From NCBI GenBank assembly GCA_029891345.1, contig CM057002.1, positions 22,368,795 through 22,432,794 on the forward strand: DNA of 64,000 nucleotides, given 5' to 3'. The notes under the pieces are model-generated. The model had not been told where the DNA came from. It made no database searches and was given only the letters and a program-made list of their open reading frames with translations. The DNA is from Dryococelus australis (lineage: Eukaryota; Arthropoda; Insecta; Phasmatodea; Phasmatidae). A program made the translations under genes and the position numbers. Of this stretch, positions 38,001 through 49,901 are shown one piece after another (position 1 is the stretch's first letter; every line of letters starts with the position of its first letter).

Positions 38001-41000
38001 GTCGCTATTGGTAAACCTAGGAAAACTAAAACATAATTATCCTACAGCGTGGGAAGTACCCAGACCCAGCTGGCTTTAAATGTAATTTTGTGTTTTAGTG
38101 TTTCCTTGAGATTAACGACCCGTATTTGCACCCAATAGGTAGGTAGGTTAAGTTGTCTGGGTGTTAGCAACCGGGGACCATTATCAAGGGAAGGAACCAA
38201 TGTAAAGTGTTATTGTAACAAGTAACACTGTTCCTAAAGTTAAAAAAAAAACAGTCTGAAAGTGTTTCAGTGCTTACTGACGCTGTCGGGTGAGACACAA
38301 GACGAACGATGACACAAATACTTACTAGTAATATGGATGCTAGCAGTGCTTTCCAATCACCGCACTATTGAGACTCGAGGGTTCTCAAGGATGCTGTGGG
38401 TTCTGTGTGTTCATCTCACCCATGCGTACTTACAAACACATAGGCAATACTAAACTTTTACTAAACATCACTTTGAAATAAACACTTAATAAAATACATG
38501 TGGCTAGGACACTGTCACTACTGAATAAAAAGAGGTAAGTTCACCGTAGACTTATTTTTATTATTATTGCTCATAAAGATCAACTTGCCGATGAAATTGT
38601 GATTATCTCGGTCATGACTAGCCAATTCCGCTTGGGTGCTCCCCAGCCCGCAATTAATCTAGCGCACGCCTAGGTGGATGATCTCACTGAGGTGCGTGAA
38701 AGCACAGCCTTCACAAGGGAAGAGGGCTGACAGCCGCTAGGGTGGACTGACGGTTTTTCTCTGAAGACAGAATTAATTAAAAATGAAAACACTTAATGAA
38801 ACATATTAACATGTCACTACTCGGCATCGCTAATGCAATCTCGTCTGGGCTCAGCCGCCAGTACATGGGTAGTGTGGTGATGGCCTATACACAGGGCCGG
38901 CTTGGGTGGTAGTAATTGCTCCGTACACAGATTGCAAGATTATACAAAACACATAAAGACCCTTAACAGATGATGGGGCATGAGATGAGTATTCACAATA
39001 AACACACACACATGTCTGAAAACAAGTTTAGATGGCACGGATGCTGCTGGATGAAGTTTGTAGTGGACCACGTGGTGCAGATGAAATTACAATATTTCTT
39101 TATGAAAACTGCAAATTAAATTCCAACAAAATATTATTCTGATAGAGAAAATTATTCTCTTTACGATTTAAGTGATAACAGTCTTGTAACTTGCCTGATG
39201 GCGGAAAAATCAAACATGACAGTGACAGCGTGGTCAAACACAAAAGCATCCATTTACGTGGAAATTACACGGAACCCTGACAAAATTTAACATAGAACCC
39301 TGAATAAAATATTGCACACATATTACATAAATAAGCTCTCAAAACGCAATGATGGCGTAGACATATACTTGGCCTAGGTTAGCCACGTGGTTATACCTGG
39401 TGTTGCTGTAAAATATTCAAACATGAAAATCCCCTTAATTTACATATATGAAAACAGCCCTTCAAACTGCTCGTTGCAACAATGCAGAAATTACTATGAA
39501 AAGCTACTAACAGGCGGATGGCGCTTGATTCAAGTTGCGCGGGTCATGTGACCTCTCCGACATCTTCTTCTCCTCGATTAAGTTGAAAATGCCACAAGGG
39601 CGAAAGTAATTAGTTAAGCGCAAGCGTAATGCTGGGGAAATGTCTGGCAAAATGTACGCAAGCAAAGGTTAACCTGTATACTAAGTGCTATTGAAATCTA
39701 CATCAGTCAACAAAAAGTTGTAATGCAAAAAGTTGTAGTGTTCCTAATCTCAGTGCAGCGGGCGCTTTGAATTTCATAACCAAACAATTTAAAAATAACA
39801 AACACTTTTAAACATTTTAAGACATATTAAACCGTGCAAATACAAATACAAAACACATTTTACACTGAAAAATAGTGTTTATGTGAAAGTTCAAAATTTT
39901 GGCCTCTTTGCGCACGTGCAAGACACGTGACACGTGCGTGGTGAGCGCCGTTATGGGCTCTAGCGCCACTGGTTGTTAGCCTGCATCAATACCTTTATTC
40001 ATTTTATCATTGTGGTTACGTACTTTTAGCATGAAAATTGTGTAATGGTTTCCTGTGCATTTCTTTGGTGTATTACAATAATTTAAACTTTAAAGTTGAG
40101 AATTCATTAAAATCCTGATGACTGCCAAGAGACTATAAGTGTATTTTGAGAAAGGCAAACACGTTCATTAGAAATTATGTCATCTTAGCAAGTCATGTAA
40201 GGATTAAACATGCCGTTACTGAACATGTGTGATAGGCCTACAGAGCCTGACGTGGCAAGAAGCTATTCATATAAACAGGGATATTTAAGAATTTTAACTT
40301 GCAGTGTCCAAAAGTTGGTGTGTGTGTATGTGTGTGCGCGCGTGCGTGTGTGTAGCATCCATTGCTCCTGTACCCCATTCACCATTAATTTGCATCGTAC
40401 GTTTTTTTTTTAGGCCATAACAAGCAGCAATGTTAGTGATAATAGTGATATATGTAGGTAGTTGTGTTGTGTTACCAACAAAATTTGCAGGGTAAACTCA
40501 CTGGGAATAGGTAGTATTATGTAACATGAACACTTCACACTTTTTCAGTATAGCATTTTCCTATGGACCAGTTTGGGTACGAAAGAATACCTAAGGATGT
40601 TTTATTCGTAATAATCCAGTATGGTCCATCCATGTTTACATCTGACTTTTCTAAAGCCCTGCTGAATTTCTACTTTCAGACTATTCCTCCACCTCATGGA
40701 AGTAAAGCTTAACTAATTCTAGAAAATTACACCAGAGGAACAGTTTACCACATTTGTGTACACTCAGTTTAATAACATTTTGCCGGAGAACTATTTCTTA
40801 CTAAGCATTTCCCACACATCTATTTTCTATCTGTTTTTATTCGTAATAATTATAAATTGATTATTATAAATTGCAGATAAAATACAGTAAACTTCTGTTA
40901 AGAAGTTACTGAAGGGACTAAAATTATAATACTTATTAACCAGGTAAACTTTTTTTAAAGGGTCAAATTACACATGTGCGGATAGACCAGGTACACAATT

Positions 41001-44000
41001 ATTTAACTTATTAAGTAGGAAAACTTCTTAAGTGGGAACTTCTTAAGAGTGGGATGGACCCCCCACGTCCAAGGTCAAGAAGCGAGGTAGCGATACGGGC
41101 GACACTAACACGCACGCCTAGTGTTTCATAGCTCCTATGTGCAAGACGTGCAGTGTTTCCGTCGTAATGCTGTACTGTGCAAATTAAATGTGTAACCTAG
41201 GAGTTTTATTACATGTGATGAAAGATCACAGATTAAACTACGCTTGTATATTTGTACTTTTCTCTTGCCGCTTAAGAACACTGCATAGGCAAGCTTTAAA
41301 AATGTGATATTTGACCATTTTCACCAATTTTTTTTCTTTGAGAATACACTTAATATGACAAAAGTAAAAAAAAATAGGGGCATAGATAATTTTTTTTATC
41401 TTTTCTGACATAAAATCATATTTGCAGATCATTTATTTATCGAGATATATGTATTCGTGCAAACAACTATTTCACAAAAAACACGGGGGTCAAATTAACC
41501 AAAAATAAAATACTTTTATGTTAACACAAGTATAAAATGCTTTTGATACATGACATACAGTATATAGGACACACTCAAACATGTCATTCATTGGGTAAAT
41601 TTTTAAAGTTTTGATTATACAGTGCACGTTGAAAGAATGGCCTGTTCCATTCTATATAGTGCTACCAGTAGGAATGGCAAAGAATATATATTTAGGACAT
41701 GATTATACCATTGCAATGCTGTCTTTGGATTGTTTTCACAGCTTTTTCTTGCGTATTGGTATCTCTTAAAGTATCATTCCTAATGTGCTGAAGTCGGGAT
41801 AGGGGCAAACTCCGTTAACATAGGTTATTTGTGAACTGAAATGTTGTAGGTTGTATTAAGGAGTTCCTCTGTCTGGTGCCACACAGCCAGAAGTTCAGAT
41901 TCACGGACACTGCCGACGTCCTGCATACAAGTGCTACTACAAAAGACGACTTCAGTGCCTACAAAGCTGCCTCGGCATGGAACGCCATTGGTGCATACGC
42001 TGCCAATCTCATGTCGCAGCCATGGCGGAAGGAATACCGCGAACTCAAGGTGAAGTTTGCTTTCATAACAGCCTTAAGTATTTGAAGTGTTTGTTGGTGT
42101 CTTAATTTTATCTTGGCAGGTCTTAAAGTCCTACATATAAATACCGATGCGTTATATAAAACCATTTAAAATAAAATGTATTTATTGACTATTACCTCAA
42201 ATAACAAGAGGTTTCAAAAGTGCTCACTTTACTGTGAATAGCTTATACCAGCCAGTAAAATTTATAGTATTTGCAACTGTTAAATTGCATTCCATTCTCA
42301 ATTTACTAAATTCTTCAAACACTTGTTGAATCTACTTAACAGAATTGCTTACTTTTGACCACTGGGTCTAAAAAAAACCAAAGTGCCTCATTCTAAGAAG
42401 CCAAAAATAGAGTTTGTAATTAAAATGAAGATCAAGCATGTTATCCAATCACAGTCCTTGACAATGAATGACAGAACTCTCTTCCTGCTTCTAACAGTCT
42501 GCACATTAAGTACTTTCGAGAGAATCTGATTTCTAATGCAGTCCACAAAGTCTTTTATATTACAACATATCATACCTGTAGACAGTGAAATTTTATTATT
42601 TTAAGTACAGTTTGTATTTCATGTTTGTTTATGTTTTGGAATCTGTTTTGTAATTTTGTGGCATAGGAATGTTTTGCATTGAAGCTAGACATGTGATAAG
42701 TAATCTAATTTTAAATAAAGGTTTGTTTTGTGACTTTAAAAAGAAGACTGATGGAATGTAATATTATTATATTTTATAATTTTCTGTATGGTTAAGGTAA
42801 GCAATTTTCTTTTCATTATTTTGTTACTGTTTGAATTAAAATTGTTGAAGTTAGACTGATTGTCAGGTGCTCAGCATTTAATTTTATTTGTGTCTGTGAT
42901 GAATTGTGTGTGAGCAAAACTTTATTTAATGTTGTTTATTTTAATTTCCATTAAACTTGGAACGCTTGCTTTCATGATTTATTGTGTACATAAATTTGTC
43001 ACGTGATGTTTGAAAAGAGGTTGCGGGCGAGACCCACCGACTTTTCGAATGCATGGGCAGAATGTTCTATGTAACAGTGAACGGACGTGATGTGTGTCGC
43101 TCCACTATTAAGATCAAATTAAGGAATGGCACATTATATATGGAAGTTCTGCCAAACCTATTTATTTACATAATCATGCCCAGTTGTGTCATTGGCATTA
43201 ATTTTAAGTATAAATAAAATAAATCATTTTCTCCTTATCGAGTATCCCAGTAAGGAACTGTGTTCTTTTAGCCTGTCATATAAAAAAATTGACACTACAA
43301 AAGGTGTAGATATATGTATTTGTATGAGAAACACTTTTTTTTAATGCCAATAACAAGCCCTGATGAAGAGTTTCTTATGTTTTATTACTGAGCACCGGTG
43401 AACATTAGGAACGGTTTTACAGTTAAATGCTACAGACATTTTTTTCTTTTGTTAAAAATTTTATTTCAAACTATCAACACTAATTATTAAGTAATTTACT
43501 AGGCAAGTTATGAATAAAAGGTAATTTCAATTCACTTTAAATTGGTTTGAATAATTGTAGAAGTTAAAAAATTTATTTTTGAATATAAATTATTTTTTTT
43601 ACAAAAAACCTTCATTCTTTTATTCATGGATAGCATATGTACAGTCCTACACCAACACCACTCAGGAAATAAATAATGTTATTTATTAGCAATTTTTCTT
43701 TTGCAACAACTTGCATGATGTGTTTTGTTGAATGAGGTTTACTGTTGTTTTTTTTAAATTTTTTTTTTATGTCGTGCTGTATTGTGTTTTCGGTCCCGAA
43801 TCAACATTTGGAGTGTCCTATGTTAAACTCGTCCATTCCGTCACTTTGAATATAATATTCATTATTAAACACACACGCATTATATGGTGGAATTGAATTA
43901 ATTCATTCACACACTACCAAAATATCTACTTTCTTGACCACACAGAAATAATCTGGGATTTGAACCAAGTTTTACCACTGATTGCGAAGCGCTGAGATTA

Positions 44001-47000
44001 ACATTGTGTGACCTATAAGATTTTTTTTCACTCTCTTAATGTTGATGTTGGGGAATCCTTATTGTTTGGTAGAATTTTCAGTTGACATTGGTTCCCGATT
44101 GTTTCGAGTGGCAGTAGTTACTCATGTGTTGGGGCCGCAGTGGTGTAGTGGTTAGACTACTCAAATCACGCAGAGACAAATTTGGTTCACGTCCCAGCAG
44201 GGTTGCCTGTATTTGCGTATGTGAGAAACGTGGCAGATGTTGCCATTGACTAGCGGGCAATCCCATTTTCCCTGCTCATACATTCCATTGCTGTTCCATC
44301 TTCACCTCATTTCATTCTCACAGGCAATCAAGATTTCGCTATTAAGCGCTGACCAGCTAACTCTCAACTTGTGCTATGTGCATGTGGTGAGAAGGCTGGA
44401 CTGGCGATTGTTTCTGTCAAACCCCATACATAACTCTGTAAATAAGTGCTGCTTACGCAGGTTGTTGAGAATGTTCTGTTATCATCATCATTTCTCTGCA
44501 GATTGTGGAATGTTAAAAGCCAATGCCCTTTGTTCCAGATGTACTGTGGCTTCTACAAACATGAAATAGATAGCAACCTGGTAGGAGCCGAGAGGATGCT
44601 GTTGGCAATGGGCTACAAGCCCACCTCGCAGACCACGATGCTGCTGGAGGGGCCAATTGACCCAGACAGGGTGTCCACTGTCTCCCGTGATTCCCTCATT
44701 GCTTTCGTCGAATGCCAGGTACTGTGGTGTACTTCTTGTTTCACACCATCTGTTGGCCTCAGTGCTGCTGCTGTTATTCAGAAAAGTTGATTTGGGGAAG
44801 CGACATTACAAACTTAAGGGCATTCAAGAGTCAAGAATTATTTTCTGTATTTTTAGGAAAAAGAATGAAATGAAATACAGTATAGAATTAATTTACTGTA
44901 TTTACCTGAAAGGAAGATGACCCCTTTCTAAAAAAATATTTTTGAGGGAAAAATATTTGACCCTGAATTCAAGCAAAGTGCTTCCTCTTTAGGGCGGAGC
45001 GAAATCAGATAAGGAGACCCTTGTCAAAGTTGATAGGTCCAGTCTCAGCACTACAAAAATATGTACAACCATAGGACACACAGTATTTAAGCATGAAAAG
45101 CCTTTGTCAAAATCGCCTAGGTTTTGAATTGGAGACTCCCTGAATTGTAGATAACCCCTTATTTTTTCTATTCCTTTTCTGTCAAAAAACCTCTTTTTTC
45201 TTTCGGGTGAATAAGGTATATCTTTTTTCAAACAACGAGAATTGAACAAAGGGAATATGTTAGGATACAGCACAAAATAGTTGTCTATGTTATTAAAACG
45301 TCATGAAAAATAATTTTTGGAAATTTGTTTTACAGTTCACCCGTATTTTGATTTTATTTTTTGAGATTAAAATTCAATTAATGGAATTAAAGTAATTGGA
45401 TTCAATAAATATTTATGGGGTGAAATGGCATTAGGTTTCTTTGACTCGCAAGTTCGCTTATTGGAAATGAAAATAGGTTGTATGAATTTATTAATTCCTT
45501 TGTCAAATTTTCGGAAGTAGGAAAATTATGAACAGAATATCCAAGTTTCTGCAAATAACTGAGGTTTTTGCATGTGAAATAATTGTACACATTTCTCATT
45601 TTTTTTAGCTGTTAATCCTGTAATGTTTACTGATACCTGGTCTTTTATGGTTTCACAGTAGAACTTGTGTGAAATAATTGTAGTGCTTTCATGTAGTGTG
45701 TCCAGTTCAATGCCTTGGGTTTTAATATGCTGCTGTTGTTGAGTTTGCTAATTGTAACTTAGCATTTCAGTGAACAATTAAATAAGTCATCCAAAATATA
45801 ACCTTAGCTTCTTTCTGATATCAGATTCAAATGGAAATTAGTCATATATTGGGCTGTTTGTGTGGTGCAACTACAATGGTTGATGTCTTTAAGGACCAGC
45901 AAAATTAATGAAAGAGTTAAATTTAATGTTTATCTTTACAGGATAAAGAAAAATCACCTGGCATAAGGTTTTGAAAAAAGCATGTGCATGTATAATAATT
46001 TTTTTACTTTCAGAAATTGTGTGTTAGGGGAGTAGTGCTGTCTTGAGACTTCACAACACTGTAAAAAAATAAAGAAGGCCAGCTAGCAATAGTAAGAGTA
46101 GTTTTGTATTGTATTTTTTTTTACTTCAAAGTATATGATATTCTAAAGATTTTTTAGTGTTAGAAGTTTTTGTTGAGTTTGATTGTACGTATATTGGAAA
46201 TACATGTTTTGCCTCATCTTGGTAGGTGTTGAAAAGCATATGGGAAGAAGTATCAAGCCGGTTCAACTGCGGGTGGCTGGAGGTGCTAGAATTCAGAGAG
46301 AACCACATCTGTTCTCCAGAAAATGCAGTGCGTGGTCTGATGTACCAGTACCACCAACAGCAATACCGTGAGCAGCAGCAGTTGGCAGGGATGGATGTGT
46401 ACGGCACTGCACGGTTCCACCATGTTCCTCCAAACTGCTTGTATGGCACCACCCAGTCAATGGGGTTCTACTACAACAACAGCAGCAACATGTACCCTCA
46501 CACATATACCCTGCCTCCACAGGCGAGGTACATGCCGTACCAGTCGTATGCCATCCCCACGTACCAGCCGCTCCCTACACCCGTTCAGCCACAAGAACTG
46601 TACCACACCAATGGACACTATCATCTGCCTCACCCAGCACCCGTGCAGAATGGGTATGCCCTTCCGCCTCCAGACCCACACGTCAACCACAACTACAGTG
46701 TGTCTGTTCCCACAGGCAAGCTAATTGAATTGGAGGCTTCTGCCCCCTCCCAAAGCAGCCCTGAAACACAGAGACAGCACACCTACTCTGCCACTGATTC
46801 CTCCTCATCCGTCCTGATCCCCCAGAGTGTGCGTCAACACACCACCTCTTGTAAGAAGGTCTTGGGTGACAACCGACAGAGTACCAGCAAGCCCAGGGAG
46901 GAGGGAGTGGGGACGTTCGACAGCTGGGACTATGTGTTCCGGGACCTGGAGAACCAAGGCTACAACAAGGATCTGGGAGAAAGGCCGGACATCCTTTCCC

Positions 47001-47599
47001 CTGAGCTTGACCATGACGTAGAGTTGGAACAAACGTTGATGGAGCTCCGGCTTGAGGAGTGCAACAAAAACATTGGCCCCGGCCACAGGAACCTGAAGAT
47101 CAATGAGGCGTTGCAGCAGATCAAGCAGGACAATTGTGGAGAGACAACAAAGCCTCCAGCGAAGGACAAGTTGGAGAGCAACACAAGTGTTTATGACAAT
47201 ATGTCGTCACCCCCGAGGGACAAGCAGCCAAGGCCCAACCCTGCATCAACCGTGAAGCACACCAGGACACTGCCTCGGGACGTGAAGCGGCAGCAGAGGA
47301 GTGAAGAGAAGCCAGCTCTCACGCTGGACCATAGAAAGCTGCGAGACCACAGCCTGGATGCCAAGAAGGGGTGTGGCAAGCAAGACGACCGCTGGGAGTG
47401 CAAGGTATGCACGTTCCTGAACGTGTCTTCACGTGATGTGTGCGAAATGTGCAGTAAATCACGAGGGCTGGGTGCAGAGATCCAGCCTTTGGTTAGTGGT
47501 GGCCGCGAGTGCCCCAAGTGCACTCTCGTCAATGAAAAGGGTGTTGATGTGTGTGTGGCGTGTGATAGCAGCCTAAAGAATTCACCCACCTATATTTAG
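34875..47599 (+). CDS. tamo: Tamo/SPATA2-like PUB-domain protein with two RanBP2 zinc fingers, four exons joined
   Basis: Join 34875..35013, 41850..42049, 44539..44718, 46226..47599: 1,893 nt, 630 residues, all junctions GT-AG (phases 1, 0, 0). Family knowledge: Drosophila Tamo limits nuclear entry of the NF-kB factor Dorsal; vertebrate SPATA2 uses its PUB domain to link CYLD to the HOIP/LUBAC ubiquitin machinery. Seen here: a PUB-type helical domain across exons 1-3 (about residues 45-190), with PWRKEYRELK-MYCGFYKHEI and ERMLLAMGYKP matching the SPATA2 core; a Gln/Tyr/Pro-rich linker (about 215-340); acidic and charged segments; RanBP2-type fingers WECKVCTFLN...CEMC (about 563-585) and CPKCTLVN...CVAC (about 602-622). 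Start ATG at 34875; the ATG at 34890 has the better Kozak context. No canonical AATAAA was found in the next kilobase. Confidence 0.9.
35570..35795 (+). repeat. tRNA-derived SINE copy 5
   Basis: ACATGGTCAAGGTCTCCAAC and the decayed B box GTGGTTCCATTCC near 35605, then TTCCAGTTTTCCCTGCCCTTG and CACTCCCCCTTCATTC of the body. Diverged. Confidence 0.6.
35969..36000. repeat. Inverted repeat CGCCTACAGGG / CCCTGTAGGCG
   Basis: 11-bp perfect arms around an 8-nt loop (TCCTGCAA). It lies at the left edge of the unclassified 36-38 kb repeat block and could be an element end or a transcript hairpin. Confidence 0.6.
36000..38330. repeat. Unclassified repeat block with recurring motif
   Basis: A word of the form CYCAGYTTGcaaAGGCCGGA recurs at about 36331, 36378, 36512, 37190, 37291 and 37806 with changes. 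Text such as CCACTAAAGGCAG and many CCCC runs differ from the AT-rich flanks. No gag, pol or transposase was recognised; it may be an LTR or a non-coding element body. Confidence 0.4.
40318..40354. repeat. Alternating purine-pyrimidine tract (GT/GC)
   Basis: 37 bp of uninterrupted alternation of GT, AT and GC steps. Confidence 0.85.
40640..41625 (+). repeat. Repeat family R2, copy 2, split by an inserted R1 copy
   Basis: 40640-40860 (CCACCTCATGGAAGTAAAGC, GAAAATTACACCAGAGGAAC, AACTATTTCTTACTAAGC) and 41510-41625 (AACACAAGTATAAAATGC, TGACATAC) match neighbouring parts of the intact copy at 16190-16525. About 620 bp separate them here. Confidence 0.6.
40885..41490 (-). mobile_element. R1 repeat inserted in R2 (complement of 11558-12006)
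   Basis: The core 41030-41480 is the reverse complement of the copy at 11558-12006. The left end begins TACAGTAAACTTCTGTTAAG, a pogo-like style of terminus beside TA. No coding relic was seen. Confidence 0.5.
41850..42049 (+). CDS. tamo: tamo exon 2 (PUB domain)
   Basis: The acceptor is TGTTGTAG|GTTGT; with the preceding G this gives LEG-CIKEFLCLVPHSQKFRF. Ends in QPWRKEYRELK|GTGAAG, phase 0. The match to SPATA2 PWKKEFRSIK is clear. Confidence 0.9.
42168..42245. repeat. MITE family M1, right-end fragment
   Basis: AAAATAAAATGTATTTATTGACTATTA... and AAAAGTGCTCACTTTACTGTGAATAGC match 17504-17573 of copy 1. The left end is absent. Confidence 0.65.
42246..44538. other. tamo intron 2 remainder
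   Basis: AT-rich intronic text, with one SINE at 44130. Nothing else recognised. Confidence 0.45.
44130..44345 (+). repeat. tRNA-derived SINE copy 6
   Basis: Head CAGTGGTGTAGTGGTTAGAC (A box) and TTTGGTTCACGTCCCAGC (B box), then GAGAAACGTGGCAGATGTTGC, ATCCCATTTTCCCTGCTCAT and a C/T-rich end. It sits about 190 bp before tamo exon 3. Confidence 0.8.
44539..44718 (+). CDS. tamo: tamo exon 3 (PUB domain, second part)
   Basis: TGTTCCAG|ATGTACTG to TGCCAG|GTACTG, 180 nt, phases 0/0. Encodes MYCGFYKHEIDSNL, AERMLLAMGYKP and SLIAFVECQ. Confidence 0.92.
44719..46225. other. tamo intron 3
   Basis: 1.5 kb, AT-rich, no repeat or gene recognised. Confidence 0.5.
46226..47599 (+). CDS. tamo: tamo exon 4 (linker and zinc fingers)
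   Basis: The acceptor is TTGGTAG|GTGTTG. The exon opens with VLKSIWEEVSSRF, which continues the PUB helix, so the in-frame GTG is not a start codon. 457 codons, then TAG at 47597-47599. Codon use is GC-richer than the flanks. Confidence 0.93.
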   Translation: MLKSIWEEVSSRFNCGWLEVLEFRENHICSPENAVRGLMYQYHQQQYREQQQLAGMDVYGTARFHHVPPNCLYGTTQSMGFYYNNSSNMYPHTYTLPPQARYMPYQSYAIPTYQPLPTPVQPQELYHTNGHYHLPHPAPVQNGYALPPPDPHVNHNYSVSVPTGKLIELEASAPSQSSPETQRQHTYSATDSSSSVLIPQSVRQHTTSCKKVLGDNRQSTSKPREEGVGTFDSWDYVFRDLENQGYNKDLGERPDILSPELDHDVELEQTLMELRLEECNKNIGPGHRNLKINEALQQIKQDNCGETTKPPAKDKLESNTSVYDNMSSPPRDKQPRPNPASTVKHTRTLPRDVKRQQRSEEKPALTLDHRKLRDHSLDAKKGCGKQDDRWECKVCTFLNVSSRDVCEMCSKSRGLGAEIQPLVSGGRECPKCTLVNEKGVDVCVACDSSLKNSPTYI

Positions 47600-48495
47600 A
47601 GATGTTTGTTTTGGTGTCCATAATTTTGTAACGTGACAGAGTGCTATGTGCAGTTTGATTGAAGTTTTGTTTTGTGTTATAGAATTGTAAATTAGTTTTC
47701 AAAACAAATAATTGTGTTTATGTATTGTTTCATAGAGTTTGCCCCAGCGTGTAACTTTAAGCTGTTTTTACAGAAATAATTGTACAGTGTAAGTACTCAA
47801 GACATTGCAGAGAAATGTGTTTTTACATAATATGTAGTATATTTATGGAAATGTCTGATGTAGATATATTAGAAACATTATCTATTTTAATAACATCACT
47901 AATTTGTTATATATTATATGTGTTTACCCTGGTTTAGAAATGTGTACGTAATAGTACTTTCTTTGGCTAGCACCCTCAGCAGAGAATGTTAAATACAAAT
48001 TGAATCCAGACCGTGCTGCATGTAAAGTGGTTATTAATATGCTGGCCTCACATCAATAACTCCTCATCTGAGCTCATGTCAATTTGTAGCCCAAATTCCA
48101 TGCTGTGCTTAGATGACAGCTATATGGGGATTTTATTACCATATGTACTTGTGTACCACCTAACACATTTTTTCTCCAAAACAAATTGAAAAGTAGGGCT
48201 GTGGGTCTTACATGGAGATGATGGTTTTAGAAAAAATTTAAGGACTGAAAATAGTTTAGTTTGTCATAACTCAGACTGCTTTCTCCTCCTGCATATGAAT
48301 GCACGGCTATGACAAGGATACTATCTGGTACTGTTTTTATAGAAACAAAGCGGACAGCTGTTAGTGGGATGGAGTGGATGGTTGACTTCCAAGTAGGTCT
48401 GCAAGCAGGAGGCTGTTCCAGTATACAAGCAGTCCACATTTGAGGGTTTTGTTAAAGGTGTTTATGTTTACCATATACAAGTAACGTTCAAAACT
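47600..48495. other. 3' flank of tamo
   Basis: Presumed 3' UTR, AT-rich. No AATAAA before about 48.5 kb, so a variant polyadenylation signal is likely. No gene seen. Confidence 0.4.
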
Positions 48496-48503
48496 GTAAT
48501 TAC

Positions 48504-49781
48504 TAGGGATGGGCTGATGCCAACGATACAGATTTTCAGCTGCCGATGCTGATACCAGTTTTGTTGAGCACAGTTATAATACCCGTTTCCAATATTTGAT
48601 AATACTGTAAACTTTAAGCACTTTGTATTAGGTCTCTACAGTGTACGAATTAAACACAACACGAGTTTATTAAAGACAACTTTCAAAACCTCAGGCAGTC
48701 TGTTGTGAACTTGGATATTAGATCTAAAAAAGATTATACGTAACCTCAAAATGCATGTTTGTTTAAACCAACAACCTAAAGATGTCATTCAAAATAACTC
48801 ATTGAAATCAATTTAATAGTAAATATTCACTTGAAATTGAGCTAAATGGTATTTTTATTTATAATCATATTTTTGCTCAGTGTTCCTTTGTCGGCCAAGC
48901 CGTACTCAATCCCTTAGTTAAAATGATAACTGATTTATTTGAGGCAATGTTTGCCAGTTATTACTTGCTAAGTCTTATTTAAACCTTTAATATTTTAACT
49001 AAAACCCTGGCAGAAACTTTCTAATAATATTACGCCCATCAAAATACCATCACAGTTTTCCTTTCTAATTCCATTTACAATAACATCACCATAGATAGTT
49101 GAATACAATGTCATATAGTGTGTGATTCGTTTTCATCGTCACCAGCCTACGATTGCAGTAAATGTGTAAGAAGAATAAGAATCCCATTTGCTTTCTCATT
49201 GTCGCCAACCTATGTCTGCAGTAAAGATGTAAGAAGAAAATAGAACACAAAAACTCTTGCGGATGTAGCACCAGTTGTCGATTATTCATATTGTTTTGCA
49301 TTCATGTAGTGTTCAAAAACTAATGATGCACACAATCTTTGGCGAATGTACGGACAGGAAAAAGTCTTAAACAACGGAAACAAATCATGAAAAAATATTG
49401 TTCCAAATATATTTTGGGTTTCAGAAAGAATATCTGATGGATGCTGTGAATTAATGCTTTACGAGATGTAACATACCTATGGGTTTATTTATAGGATATT
49501 TGTCCAGATTGTCCCAAAAGAACTACTTGTACAGGAAAACTGAATAAACGGAATCAGGATACTGACCACGAGGTGCCACTGTATTACGAGCCCTTGCACA
49601 GTGAACAGTCTCACGTTCGTTGATGTGGCAGTGGTAAGTGCCGCATACATTCTACTGAAGTAATTAATAAAGTGCTGCTAATTGGTGAATAATAATCTGC
49701 AAATAATGTCCAGATGCTGCCGATGCCTATGGTCATATCTGCCAGTTCATCTGTATCAGTATCGTTTTCTGCCCATCCTTA
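48504..49781. mobile_element. Non-autonomous hAT-like DNA transposon, 1,278 bp
   Basis: Left end TAGGGATGGGCTGAT; the complement of the right end reads TAAGGATGGGCAGAA. Flanked by GTAATTAC (48496-48503) and GTAATTAA (49782-49789), an 8-bp duplication with one difference. Subterminal GCCGATGC text occurs at both ends in inverted order. The interior is AT-rich and non-coding, with two copies of a GCAGTAAA(T/G)(G/A)TGTAAGAAGAA word near 49156 and 49218. Confidence 0.8.
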
Positions 49782-49840
49782 GTAATTAAATTTTTTTAAA
49801 AATATGGCATGTTTTCATATTTATACATTTTCGTGAGGTC

Positions 49841-49858
49841 GGGGGGGGGGGGGGGGGG
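49841..49858. repeat. 18-G run
   Basis: Uninterrupted guanines just left of the pogo-like element. Length may be unreliable in an assembly. Confidence 0.8.
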
Positions 49859-49901
49859 TTCCAGGAGATAATTAGCCTTTAGTGTTAAAATGCCATATTT
49901 A

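Larger units (their letters stand above)
35014..41849. other. tamo intron 1 (6.8 kb), repeat-filled
   Basis: Contains a SINE (35570), the 36-38.3 kb block with a recurring GGCCGGA-type motif, an alternating GT/GC tract (40318-40354), and nested repeats at 40.6-41.6 kb. 38.3-40.3 kb shows nothing recognisable. The open frame 37537-37845 has no family I recognise. Confidence 0.6.

Noticed and set aside
46368..46724. Alternative frames in tamo exon 4
   Set aside because: CAG/CCA-rich repetition opens all frames; only the frame with the zinc fingers joins exon 3.
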